Assembly: GCA_015499995.1 (NCBI GenBank)
Contig: JADNRV010000068.1
Span: 186,001-250,000 of the forward strand
Length of the DNA: 64,000 bases
Direction of reading: 5' to 3'
From: Flammula alnicola
Lineage: Eukaryota; Basidiomycota; Agaricomycetes; Agaricales; Strophariaceae
Below are positions 13,301 to 22,640 of the stretch, piece by piece. Positions within the stretch are counted from its first letter, which is position 1. Every line of letters starts with the position of its first letter. The notes beneath the pieces are model-generated. The model was not told the origin of the DNA, did no database searches, and saw nothing but the letters and a program-made list of their open reading frames with translations. The position numbers were made by a program, and so were the translations under genes.

Positions 13301-13834
13301 TCTCTGTCTCCTCATTCTCTGCCTCATCCTCCTCTGCCTCCTCCTCTGCCTCTTCTTCGTCGACATCCATACCCCGTGCATCCTCGCCTGCGTCGTCCGT
13401 GGGATCATACTCCGGTCGTGCCATCTGGAGAAATTCCTCCCGACTGTATTCGCTGGGGCGCTCTCCATTCATACTAATCATTCGAAGGGTCCACAGATAC
13501 CATTGTTCAGTGAGGCCGTAATAGTCACTGTCGGGGATGGCATCCATTTCAGCATCGGAGGAAGACACCTGAGCGTCAGGCGCTGGCGGAGATGGAAGAG
13601 GAGTTGCAGGCCGACCGCGCTTGGACTTTCCACGAGAAATAAACTCCTCTGCAGAAGATGCTGCATCTGAGGCTGCGGCTCCCTTTGCTTTGACGAGGGC
13701 TGCGTGCACCTTGTTGGCAGCCACATTGAAGCCACCCCACGGGTCATCACGATTGCTTGGAGTACGTTTCTTCTGCGGTTGGGGTCTCGGGCGATGGGGG
13801 TGCTATTCTGCAACTGCGTTTGAGATCGTGTCAT
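10374..13834 (-). CDS. K1: multi-exon nuclear-type protein, KDZ passenger gene
   Basis: Six exons can be joined on the minus strand with consistent phase: from ATG at 13834 to 12551, then 12486-12296, 12237-12050, 11992-11724, 11675-11454 and 11401-10374. The introns are 48-64 nt. The product would be ~1,060 residues. The N-terminal part has two AT-hook-like cores (KRGRP, PGRPSKK) around long acidic Glu/Asp runs (~13,280-13,380). The middle part has a Trp/Phe-rich segment (GNFWNDFERWF) and helical charged stretches; the C-terminal part is Pro/Ser-rich. These features suggest a chromatin or DNA-binding role, but I do not recognise the family. One base appears missing in a G run near 13,750, where the frame changes, so the copy may be defective. 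The 5' leader holds hairpin cluster 1. Confidence 0.65.
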
Positions 13835-13916
13835 GCGGCGTGAAGTTTGGACAGGCCTGAAGAGAACGGTAGTTAAATAGAGTGTAAAACAGTTACCAAA
13901 GCGGGGAAACACTTAC

Positions 13917-14229
13917 TCAGGCACTTGTGATGCACTGCTCGCTGAGGAGGCATTGGCGACGGCGCCATTTGCAGCAGCTCTATGTGATCTACGAATGATA
14001 AAGCCAATTAGTCATCGTGATAGGACACAGGGATGGAAAGCGAGTTAGAACTGAGGTCGACACAGTCAGACAACAGCTCAATGTCCCCTATGACACAGTC
14101 AACAGGCAGCATGAAGCAAGCGACACAGTCAGCTCGGTGAGAGAATATAAAAAATAAACGAAAGGGCAAAGAAAAGATTGGCACATACTCCGTTTCCTTT
14201 GCTTGTTTGTCGACTGTAGTCCATTCCTG
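13917..14229 (-). other. K1 5' leader: non-canonical long intron and upstream exons
   Basis: A short exon (13988-13917) with good splice signals joins K1 through a 57-nt intron with a GTAAGT donor at 13916. Upstream, donor GTATGT at 14188 and acceptor at 13989 define a 200-nt intron, three to four times longer than the rest. That intron contains hairpin cluster 1. The exon before it (14189-14229) is cut off by a hAT terminus at 14230. Whether translation starts here or at 13834 is open, since the exons are in frame with the start used. Confidence 0.5.
14056..14136 (-). repeat. Hairpin cluster 1 (three TGACTGTGTC-loop hairpins)
   Basis: On the minus strand the 10-mer TGACTGTGTC occurs at 14068-14059, 14101-14092 and 14131-14122. 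The plus-strand arms are GTC/GAC (3 bp), CCTAT/ACAGG (one mismatch) and CAAGC/GCTCG (one mismatch). Spacing is 33 and 30 nt. The cluster sits in the long leader intron of K1 and in the K1 sense orientation. Confidence 0.7.
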
Positions 14230-14460
14230 CAATACTTTTCATTCCTCCACTGATTCCTCCCGGAATGACCGGATTCCGGAGGAATGGACCGGAATCCGCA
14301 GGAATGGACAGGATTCCAGAGGAATTGACAGGATTCCGGAGGAATGTAGACCGGAATTCACAGGAATTCCTGAAAGTTGCTATAAAAGGTGTCATTTTCA
14401 AAATATGTACTAAATTCTGGTGGATTCCTGTGGATTCCCGTGGAATTTAGAATAAAAAAT
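14230..14460 (+). mobile_element. hAT-type element E, left terminus (partial)
   Basis: Starts CAATACTTTTCATTCC, the same terminus as complete element D (54362-55300), with which it shares ~80 nearly identical bases including repeated GGAATCC / CCGGAATG motifs. No matching right end was found before 15 kb, so the copy is truncated or rearranged. It interrupts the 5' end of K1. Confidence 0.65.
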
Positions 14461-14996
14461 CCCATTTTGGAAAGACTCATGTGATGTATATATTGTGTAC
14501 CTACTGAACCCTACTTTAAGTGCTATTTATATATCTATTATAGCAATTGAAAGTGGTGTCTTGGCATTTCCCACGGGGGATATGTGGGCATTCTCATTGG
14601 CTGCAGCTGCTGCTGGGGCCCCACTGGCGTCGGGTGAACGAAGTGTCCAGGCGCGGGCGCGGTGAAGCCAGGCCAAGCGATGTCTTACACATACTATACA
14701 CTGCTATTCAAGTTTATCAGTATGTTACCCTCCCCAACAGATTCCAGGCAGAGGCCAGGTAGATTCCATAATTCCAGATATCAAATTTTTATGTTACTTT
14801 TTATTTTATGCTTACTTTGAACCCTCCATGATGATAATCAAAGTCTTATATATTTTGTTTTATCTATTACATCTATTGTATATTTCTTGTACTACTTATA
14901 ATGTATATAGGCAGCACCCTTTCGAGCCCTGTTCTGTATGAAAAAGAGGGTCAGGGGTTATCAGTGGTGTTTGGAGGGCGAAGGGATGGGTATGGG
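14461..14996. other. Unassigned interval
   Basis: AT-rich flanks surround a more GC-rich centre (14540-14690). A 71-codon plus-strand ORF at 14547 has no recognisable features. The interval may be the interior of element E. Confidence 0.4.
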
Positions 14997-15186
14997 GAGG
15001 TCTTTATTGTCCTCCACTGATTCCTACCGGAATCCGGCGGAATCCGGTCATTCCGGAGGAATGAGTTTTGGCTGAGAAGCCAGCCAAAATGCATGATTTC
15101 ATTCCGGCGGAATGCAGACCGGAATGAGCCGAGACCGGAATACCTAACCGGAATGACCGGAACGGAATGGTCACCGGAATCCGGCA
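14997..15186 (-). mobile_element. hAT-type element F, right terminus in reverse orientation (partial)
   Basis: Begins GAGGTCTTTATTGTCC and over ~190 bp is the reverse complement of the right end of element D, including the CCGGAATG-type subterminal repeats and the phrase ttttggctgagaRgccagcc. It is followed inward by a GC-rich island (15290-16550), in the same relative arrangement as elements B and C. The opposite end was not found. Confidence 0.65.
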
Positions 15187-15438
15187 CCATTGATTTATTG
15201 CTAATATTATGATTTATTATTAATATTTTGATTTATTGTTAATATTACGATTTGCTGTGAATAATACTTAATGTTATTTAATAATTGGCACGCGCGTCCC
15301 GAAAACGCCGAATCACGTGATGCGGCAAACGCCGTGCCTGAACCCAGATGCCACGCAATCACATCCGCTGGCGATTCTTTCCTTCCCTCCCCCATCCTCC
15401 TTCCCCCCCACCACCATCCACCCCCGTTTCACCACCCC

Positions 15439-16540
15439 ATGGCTCCGTCCCCACCACCAGCGCCGGCGTCGACGAGCGCGCGTGACGAGCGCGCTGCAAA
15501 CCGCAGCGCCGGCGCGCTCTCCGCCCCTCCCACCACCAAATCGAAGTCGACGAGCCGCAAACGGCAGCAGTCGAACGCCGACGAGACGGCGAGCACACGC
15601 AGCAAGCCCGCCAACGACGCCGACGACGTCGAGGAGGCAAACGAGGGGCGGAAAGGAGGAAAGAAGGGACGGAAAGGGGAGAAAACCGCGGGCGAGCGGA
15701 AAAAAGGTGCGTACCCCCTCCTTTCCGGCCCTCTCGCGTCCTAACCCGTCGTTTACCACCCCCAGCAGGAAGACAGGGCCCGGCGTCGTCGCCGCTCCTC
15801 ACGATGACACCACGGTAGCCACGAGGAGCCCCGCGAACGCACGGTGACGAGCCACGATGGCTCGTCGGAGCCATCGTGCGTCGCAAACGCGACGACGCCG
15901 AGGAGGAAGAGCGCGAGGAGTGCGGGACAGGTGACGCATACCCCAGGCCACCAGGTACGTGGCACACGATGGCACCCGACGTCGCTAACCCCCTCCTATG
16001 TCCCTCCCCCTTTTTTTTTGCAGATCCCGGGGCTCGAGGCTATTGCCTCGCCCCATGGGTATGCAAATCCGCCTGCACGGCCGCGCGACGACCGCCGAAC
16101 GCCAACAGCACCCCGACGGAGTGGCCACCTCGCATCCCGTGCCTAACTGCCAACCCGAAACACGACGCCGACGCCGCGAAAGCTCGCGAAGACGAAGACA
16201 ACGGCCGCTGGGTGCGGCACAGACCACCCCTTCCTGCTGTTAACCACCACTGACCCAACCCCACGCTCCCCTTTCCAGCAGGCGACGACGCCGCGGGTAC
16301 CAAAACCCGCCGCAAGTTATGTATGGCCACGAAACGCGACGCCGACAACCGACGCCGGCGGCACCACCATCCCCCTCCCCATCTGCCTCCCACCAGGCCC
16401 AGTCGATGTCGGCGTCGACGACACCTCGCACAACCCCACGATAGCAACGACGGCCCGACAACCGCACGCGACTCACGTCGTTGAGTTGGTTGCACCTGTC
16501 GACTGTCCTCCTCCTCCACGTCTACCGCGACCATGTCCAG
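15439..16540 (+). CDS. Possible spliced gene in a GC-rich island (uncertain model)
   Basis: The island is very GC- and CpG-rich. From ATG 15439 a basic/acidic low-complexity reading runs 89 codons to donor GTGCGT at 15707, with an acceptor at 15763-15768. A clear plus-strand intron lies at 15955-16022 (GTACGT, branch gctaac, T9-GCAG), and another possible one at about 16211-16279. The frame cannot be carried through exon 2 without a stop, so the gene may be broken or the model wrong. Comparable islands occur in hAT elements B and C. The 3' end overlaps the K3 gene on the other strand. Confidence 0.35.
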
Positions 16541-16905
16541 AAGCTTTGGAATGACCGCGACCTCTCTTTAAAACCAGGCATTAGCATGAGCATCTGAAAA
16601 AAACTGGAATACCACGTACTTTCACAGCTGGTTTTTCCGTTGGTGGCGCGGGATCCCCACTGTCGTCGTCTGCATCATTCTAAGCAAGAAGGGGTCAGAC
16701 AACCCTAAAGAACTGGAAGAATCTGACATACCTGCACAGCTGGTTGTTCCATACGTTGCGCGGTATCCCCACTGTCTTCGTCTGCATCATTCTACGCGAG
16801 GGTCAGATAACGGACGTCATAGCGACGAGAACTCGAATATACCTTCGAGTTTTTGGCCTTCTTCTGAGACGCTTCGGCAGGCCCTTCTGCTTTTCTTTTC
16901 GCCAT
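16473..16905 (-). CDS. K3: small basic protein with a duplicated exon
   Basis: Four exons join in phase 0: 16905-16843, 16791-16732, 16679-16620 and 16565-16473, with introns of 51, 52 and 54 nt and GTATAT/GTATGT/GTACGT donors. The product is 91 residues. It has an N-terminal Lys-rich nuclear-localisation-like stretch (KRK...KKAK), two homologous acidic 20-residue exons (starting NDADEDSGD and NDADDDSGD), and a Gly/Arg-rich tail (HGRGRRGGGG). Exons 2 and 3, with their introns, are a tandem duplication. RGG-like tails often bind RNA, but the function is unknown. A TATA box lies ~50 nt upstream. Confidence 0.7.
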
Positions 16906-16952
16906 GTTGAGTGGATGGAGGAAGAGAAAACGCGTGACGTTGTGCGATACAG

Positions 16953-16960
16953 TATTTATA
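16953..16960 (-). promoter_or_regulatory. TATA box of K3
   Basis: TATAAATA on the minus strand, 48 nt upstream of the K3 ATG (16905), a spacing compatible with a short 5' leader. Confidence 0.5.
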
Positions 16961-17093
16961 CCAGATACTGTGCCGACTGTGCTGGCAAACCGGCTCGAAT
17001 TTGAAGGCTTGATCCATTAACGAGCTGGCAGTGTAGGAAGTCAAGTTAATGACCAATCGCCCTGCCAATAATTTGAATAAACGGGAGACGTAC

Positions 17094-17440
17094 CTTTCCC
17101 AAAATAATGGAATATACCGGCCAAGTTGATCGGACAAGTGCCCATCATCAGGGTTGTAATTCAGAAGTAGAATGACCCGAATAACTGCTGGCATGCTGAG
17201 CGCAGCAAACACAAGACTCCCTGGTGTAAGAAGGGACTGTGAGTGCATAAATTGAATCATTTGACGATCGATGGCTTACCGCAAGGGATATGTCGAGGGA
17301 AGTATTATTGTGAAAAGTAACGACCTGGCTCTTTTCACGGAATGTCGGAAGATACAAATCGCAATACGTAAAAAACCTGGGCTCACCCTGAATCCTTGAA
17401 CAAGATCCGTTTCGGATGCGACTGGTGATAGATGGCGTAA
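17094..17440 (-). CDS. K2: spliced passenger gene, 5' and 3' ends unresolved
   Basis: Three consecutive exons read in phase: ~17440-17387 (LTIDDLRHLSPVASETD), 17330-17280 (VVTFHNNTSLDISLA) and 17236-17094 (ending DQLGRYIPLFWE), with introns of 56 and 43 nt. A further 69-nt intron (17093-17025) leads towards the K3 promoter. More coding-like sequence lies upstream, with an intron near 17605-17555 (GTAAGT...CTGCAG), but I cannot join it without a stop. No family is recognised. Hairpin cluster 2 lies upstream in the sense orientation. Confidence 0.5.
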
Positions 17441-17684
17441 GTCATCGATTGTCAAGGAGGTTTTTTGTGGAGGATACACATTACAGAAAAAATATCACGT
17501 TGCTGCTCTACATAGTACATGAGACCACAATACTCTAACACTACCACAATCCCTGCAGAAAGAAGATATAATCAGCATGACTGAATAGAAAATAGAGTAC
17601 TTACCATGTAACGGAGTGAAATGAGCGATATTCGAGATCTTCCGGTGTAGCGCAGCGAAATCACCGCAATGCTTGCATTGTCTG

Positions 17685-17771
17685 TCTGCGACACAGTCAG
17701 CAGAGTAGCATTCATCCAGCGACACAGTCAGCTGGATAAAATCCCGGCGAGCGACACAGTCAGCTCGCTGG
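17685..17771 (-). repeat. Hairpin cluster 2
   Basis: Plus-strand GACACAGTCA at 17690-17699, 17721-17730 and 17753-17762 (TGACTGTGTC on the minus strand). The arms are TCTGC/GCAGA (5 bp), ATCCAGC/GCTGGAT (7 bp) and GCGAGC/GCTCGC (6 bp, 9 with one mismatch). Spacing 31 and 32 nt. Located 5' of K2, in its sense orientation. Confidence 0.8.
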
Positions 17772-17970
17772 AGTGTGGACAATGGAGACGATGGTGATGT
17801 TGAGTCTGACAATGACGTGTGCGAACAGCAGGTAAGGTAAGGCTGTTGCCAAACATTGCGCTGCCAAACATTGCCTTGCCAAATATTGATGGCAAATCTA
17901 TCCAAGTCCGGTCAATGCGATAACGATAAGAACACCTACCACCTTGTGCTAACTCTCATAGTTTCCCCGT

Positions 17971-18057
17971 TTGAAGGGCTGACTGTGTCGCCCATTCAAC
18001 GTGAATAGAGCTGACTGTGTCGCTCTCTCTTTTTCAGTAGAGCTGACTGTGTCGCTC
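17971..18057 (+). repeat. Hairpin cluster 3
   Basis: TGACTGTGTC at 17980, 18012 and 18044 (exact 32-nt spacing). The arms are TTGAAGGGC/GCCCATTCAA (nine pairs with one bulge), AGAGC/GCTCT and GAGC/GCTC. The orientation is opposite to cluster 2, so the two clusters diverge from the interval 17772-17970. Confidence 0.8.
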
Positions 18058-18333
18058 CGCCAGGACTTTATTACTGCTCTCAAGCATACGACCAAGATCT
18101 CGACTCCATCTGCAAGTGATTTTAAGCAGGTTCGTGGTTTCACATTGTCCAAGTGGCGCCAACATCGGTGTTTACTCTCGTCACTTGAGGTGCAGGAGCC
18201 ACCTGGGCAGCGGTCTCGACAACCATTAATCGTCAAACGGCGCCAGCTCAGAATCCGTGATAGATATTCGGCAAGGAAAATAAGCGCCGACAGGGATGGA
18301 ACCGCATCACGCGTCAAATACTTCGATCCATGA
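18055..18333 (+). CDS. K4: possible plus-strand coding segment (weak)
   Basis: An open frame follows hairpin cluster 3 (contains ITALKHTTKISTPSASDF) and ends near 18333. No early ATG and no clear splice partners are visible, and its 3' part overlaps K5 on the minus strand. It is listed because the cluster orientation would fit a plus-strand transcript. Confidence 0.2.
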   Translation, partial: LRQDFITALKHTTKISTPSASDFKQVRGFTLSKWRQHRCLLSSLEVQEPPGQRSRQPLIVKRRQLRIRDRYSARKISADRDGTASRVKYFDP

Positions 18334-18711
18334 CATGTTGAAGGTGGGGAACATGCTGTCCTCAAATGTGGACATCTGAATTGTGTGATCGCCAGGAGAT
18401 ACTTCGAGCCATGGCTGTGCCATTTTGACGGTGGGGAACATGCTGTCCTCAAACGTGGACATCTGAATTGTGCGATCGCCGGGAGAGCTGATAGATGAAG
18501 GCGAAAATGTAAGGCCTGTCGATTTGTCTGGCCTGGAAGCTGAGGTTCTTTTTTTCAGGAAATTGCAGGGGCGATCACTTCGAAGAGGTCGTAGCACACG
18601 CGGCGACCGTCCGCTGAAAGGACGATGGACAGTGGAGGTGCTGGTGTTGCTGTTGGGGGTGTTGCAGCTGGCGTATGTACACTGAACATTTCCGATAGCA
18701 GTATCGTTCAT
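18307..18711 (-). CDS. K5: 134-residue protein with two tandem repeats
   Basis: From ATG 18711 to a TGA just above 18307. The C-terminal half consists of two copies of a 27-29-residue unit (SPGDxTIQMSTFEDSMFP...W(L/I)EV). The N-terminal half is Ser/Thr/Asn- and Arg-rich. The repeat at DNA level (about 18310-18390 and 18400-18480) differs by scattered substitutions that preserve the reading, which favours real coding. No known family. Confidence 0.5.
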   Translation of the reverse strand: MNDTAIGNVQCTYASCNTPNSNTSTSTVHRPFSGRSPRVLRPLRSDRPCNFLKKRTSASRPDKSTGLTFSPSSISSPGDRTIQMSTFEDSMFPTVKMAQPWLEVSPGDHTIQMSTFEDSMFPTFNMSWIEVFDA

Positions 18712-19012
18712 TTGTGCAGTGATTTGTTGACTCTGTTGCTGACTGGTGGAGTCGCGAGTGTGCAGAATTGACTTATGTCTGAGGATGTGATAAGATAATA
18801 CATGATAAGATAAGATAACGATTATTACTAATAATTTTGGATAGGGCTCGTGATCAACCCTCAACAATCAAGTTCGCACAATAATGTTTAGCTGTCTCTT
18901 GTCCTTCGCCCCCTTCAAGTTACGCGCCCAATTCACTCTCCTGTCGAACTCAATCCTTGTGCGTGGTTGCATTTATCTTTACTTTTGGTTTCAGGTTGCA
19001 TTCCACCCAAAG

Positions 19013-19183
19013 GAGGAGCTGACTGTGTCGCTCCTCTGCCATCACCAGCTGACTGTGTCGCTGGTGAGCTTTCCAACGGTCTGACTGTGTCGACTGACGG
19101 ATTTGGGTACCGTGGACATGACGGCTGCCCCCTTGTCATCGTTGACTGTGTCGATCAGCTGTGCTGGCTGACTGTGTCGCCAG
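19013..19183 (+). repeat. Hairpin cluster 4 (five copies)
   Basis: TGACTGTGTC at 19020, 19050, 19082, 19143 and 19169. The arms are GAGGAGC/GCTCCTC (7 bp), TCACCAGC/GCTGGTGA (8 bp), GTC/GAC, an offset ATCG/CGAT, and CTGGC/GCCAG (5 bp). The cluster ends 61 nt before the K6 ATG (19245) and lies upstream of a TTTCAG acceptor (19235), in the K6 sense orientation. Confidence 0.8.
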
Positions 19184-19683
19184 TTTTCACAGCTTGGGAG
19201 CGCTTCCTTTCTCGACTGACCTTTGATTGTTTCAGATATTCCTCATGTCGATTCCGTCCACTTCATCTCCCAGTGCATTGTTCGGTATATACCTTGCTTC
19301 ATCTTCTGCCATAGCTCTGATTGCATGTTCTCTTTTTGCTAGATGGATATCTGGATTATTATGGTCATAAACGAAGCACGAATGGATTGGCGGTCTTTGA
19401 GCCGTTCACGCGCAAGGGATCATGTATGTGCTGTCTTAACTTTTTCTCGAAAGGGAGGAAGCTGACAGGTTTTCAGCACCATGGTCAGGGTCCGATGCCT
19501 CTGCCGTTGGAGAGCTTCGTCAACCGCTGAGGTACGACGTACCTGGTCTTTCCTATGGAAAGTCAGGTTTGGACCCAGAGGATCGTCCTCGGCCAACGCG
19601 ATTGATCGTCACCTCTCCCAACATGGACTGGATCCCCGACCTGGCTAAGGATCCCCGCAAGGTCCAGGTTCGCACCAATGGCC

Positions 19684-21568
19684 GAGTACTTTTCACTCCC
19701 CCACTGATTCCATGTGGAATGGGAGGGAATCCACGTGGAATGGAGGGAATCCATGTGGAATGGTTATGGAATCCACGTGGAATGGAGGCAATCCATGTGG
19801 AATGGAGGGAATCCACGTGGAATCCACATGGAATCCACATGGAATGATAAAATTCCTGTGGAATTGGAGGGAATTCCGTGAACTTCTATCCACTTCAGAG
19901 GGGATGTAGACAGCAATGGACAGTGTAGGACAAAATCAAATATATTTATTTAAACTACAATTACATGGATATACTACAAATAAAAGCAAGAAAACGAGCT
20001 GCAGGAATGCCTGCAGCTCGTTTGCGATGTACCAGGAGCCCACTGCCCCGCCTCGTTCTCCACCTTTGCCGTGGTGGGCTGGTCCTCCCGCGGCGGCGGC
20101 GGCGTTGTCGTTGTCAGTGGGCCGGTGCTCGCTGCGGCGTCGTTCGTGCGGGTCGTCCGTGGGCGCCCGCGTTCGCGTGTGTGGCGGTTGTTGCTGTTGT
20201 GGGCGGTCCACCCGCCGCGTCGTCGCGTCATCCTGCTCGTCGTCGCGTGCTGCGCCGGTGGTTACCGCCGTTGCCGTTGTCGTCGTGGTGCTATTGGCAG
20301 CCCCGGCTGCGCTCGTGCACCTGCGGGTTTGTCGTCGTCGCGTCTGTGGTCGCGTCGTCGGTGTCTCCGTGGGCGCTTCGTCGGCGCCTCCGTGGTCGCG
20401 TCGTTGGGCCTTCCATGGTCCGGGCGTGGTCGCCTCCATCGGGGTCGCGCCGTCGTTACCTCCGTTGAGCCTTCCGTGGTCGCGGCGTGGGCCTTCGTGG
20501 TCGCGTCGTCGCTGTCGCTGGGGTGTTGTCGCGTCGGCGGTCGTGACGTCGTCACCTCCGTGGTCGCGTCGGTGGTCGCGTCGTCGGTGCGTCCGTCGAT
20601 GCGTCGTCGTCGTCGTTAGGGATGTGACGGGGGAGGGTGGACCTATGAGGTGTGGGTGGGCGCTACGACGGCCGCGTCGTTGGCAGCCGTCGCCGCGCTC
20701 GTGCGTCAGCGGGTCGTCGTCGTCGTCGGGCTCGCGGTCTGGTCTTGGTCGTCGCGGGTCTTCGGTCTTGTCGGCGGGGCCGCGTCCGTGGGCGCTACAC
20801 GTCACGGCCGTCGGGTGGCACTTGGTGCTGTCGGGGGCGGTCAGGTGGAACCCTGGCGTCATTTTCCGCGCCCGGGGTCACGTCGCATCTGCGAGGTAAC
20901 GGGGTGGGGGTTAGGTCTCGTCGTGGGGGTCGTCGTTCGCGACGCACCGTATGGGCCTCCCATTTGCTGGGTCCCCCCTTGGTATCCAAACCCCCCCGCG
21001 GCGTGTTTGCCCTCACGCGCCGCGTGTCGCTGTCGCCGTCGCCGTCGCTGTCTTCGTCGTCGCGGTTGTGCGGTGCCAGCGGGTGTCCGCAAGGGGAGTG
21101 GTGGTGGTGGTGGAACGGATGGTGGTGGTGGTGGAACGGATGGTGGTGGGAGGAAAGAAGGTGATGACGTGGCAATGTTGCAGCCGCGTCACATCGTGCG
21201 GCAATCGATTGCCGGGTTGCCGAAGGCACGTGCACTCGCCAAATTCGGAATCCATCACGAATTAACAAAAATCATTGTATAATTAATGTAAAATGATTAA
21301 TTAATTACTTAATATATCGATTACACAATAAATATACTAAATTATTGCACAGCTGACCGGATTCCATTTTGCGTTCCATTTTGCGTTCCGTTCCGGCAAA
21401 TTCCGGTGCCCATACCGGATTCCGGGTCAATCCGGTACCCATTCCACCGGACTGACATCCGGTATTTTGGCTGGTCCCTGTGCCAAACCCATTCCACCGG
21501 AATTGCCCGGAATCCACGTGGATTCCGCCGGATTCCACTAGGAATCCGTGGGGGACACATAAGAACTC
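19684..21568. mobile_element. hAT-type element B (1885 bp) with a GC-rich island
   Basis: Left end GAGTACTTTTCACTCC; right end complementary to GAGTTCTTATGTGTCC. Flanked by a perfect 8-bp duplication CAATGGCC (19676-19683 and 21569-21576). The left subterminal region repeats the palindromic motif GGAATCCACGTGGAAT; the right one uses CCGGATTCC variants. The interior (19,990-21,250) is a GC-rich island whose probable coding strand is minus. No transposase is recognisable, so mobility would need enzyme in trans. Confidence 0.85.
19936..20862 (-). CDS. GC-island ORF of hAT B (uncertain)
   Basis: A 308-codon open frame of Arg/Asp/Thr/His-rich low complexity (many RRDHGG-like motifs). In this CpG-rich text all frames tend to be open, so length alone proves little. 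In its favour, the upstream sequence with an intron-like segment (about 20,990-20,890, ending CCTCGCAG on the minus strand) is conserved in element C (50,240-50,330). The function is unknown. Confidence 0.3.
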   Translation of the reverse strand: MTPGFHLTAPDSTKCHPTAVTCSAHGRGPADKTEDPRRPRPDREPDDDDDPLTHERGDGCQRRGRRSAHPHLIGPPSPVTSLTTTTTHRRTHRRRDHRRDHGGDDVTTADATTPQRQRRRDHEGPRRDHGRLNGGNDGATPMEATTPGPWKAQRRDHGGADEAPTETPTTRPQTRRRQTRRCTSAAGAANSTTTTTATAVTTGAARDDEQDDATTRRVDRPQQQQPPHTRTRAPTDDPHERRRSEHRPTDNDNAAAAAGGPAHHGKGGERGGAVGSWYIANELQAFLQLVFLLLFVVYPCNCSLNKYI

Positions 21569-22489
21569 CAATGGCCGCTTCTGCACAGGCGATTTCACCT
21601 TATGGCCGCAATGGTACTTCTCTGGCACATACTACCTACCGTACGTTCGCCGAAAGCCCAGTGACGAGGAACTCGACAATGACGAATACAAGCTGCTTTG
21701 GTACGATATGAAACGTAGCGACTTCATGCTGGAGCCGGGTGCAACTGTGGGCGACCTTGGTCAAGTGAAACCTGAGCTTGTTGTCAAGCTCGCAAACTTG
21801 CGATGGGACTTTTCGCGTAAGATCAAGAAGCTGCACTTATCTGGATGACATGACATCAAGGATCTGGATGAATTGCTCTACAGCGAGCGCGGAATGCACT
21901 TCGCTGTCGTAGCACTCGACTGCGCTCCTCAATCCTTTCTCCTCACCCTTCTGACTTTGACATCATTTCAACGGCACTTCCTCGAATGTTTGGCCTGCTT
22001 CGAGTACATTACAATCTACAAGCAACGACCCCTCAATGATTCCGGCGAACCTCATCCCCTCAACAAAGGTCTCATTGGTGCAGTGACTTGTCACCTGGAG
22101 ATTGCAAATCAGTTGTACTACATGGGCGTCCCTGTCTGGCTGGTGCGCCCACCAGGTGCTATTCCCTATGACATGAACATTGGCGCACAGTGTTATCCAA
22201 GAGATCCGTCATACCTCGTCTCCGACACATTTCCTGAAACTGATATAATTTGGATTGGCGATGCAGGGGCAATTCGCAACTGTGCATGTCAGGGCCTCAG
22301 AGCGGGCAACCTTCGTCTCGGCCACGCAGCAAGAGTTCGTCAGCCAGGTGAATTCCAGGATGCAGTTCGTAAGTAATCTCAGTTTTGCTGCATTTTGCAT
22401 TCGTCTGAAGTATGATTAGGTTCTTCTACAGCAACGTCGCCTCCTGCGTCAGCAAGCCTTGCGGCTTCTTCGTCGATGTCTTTATCCCC

Positions 22490-22640
22490 TTCTTTGCAAG
22501 CACCCTCTTCTTCGGCGCCCTCTTCTTCGCAAGCGCCTTCTTCTTCGCAAGCACTGCCTTCTTTGCAAGCACCGCCTTCTTTGCAAGCACCGCCTTCTTT
22601 GCAAGCACCGCCTTCTTCGCAAGCACCGCCTTCTTTGCAA
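22490..22640 (+). repeat. 18-nt tandem repeat encoding a Ser/Leu/Gln/Ala/Pro linker
   Basis: About eight imperfect units of TCTTTGCAAGCACCGCCT inside the last K6 exon, read as SLQAPP/SSQAPS. The minus-strand AKKAVL ORF here is only a shadow of it. Confidence 0.8.

Noticed and set aside
13122..13670. 182-codon hydrophobic plus-strand ORF
   Set aside because: It is antisense to the acidic region of K1; Glu/Asp codons read in reverse give Leu/Val/Ile-rich text that mimics a membrane protein.
14056..19183. Regularly spaced short repeats resembling a CRISPR array
   Set aside because: The repeat is only 10 nt, the genome is fungal with spliced genes, and the text between copies is explained by hairpin arms rather than spacers.
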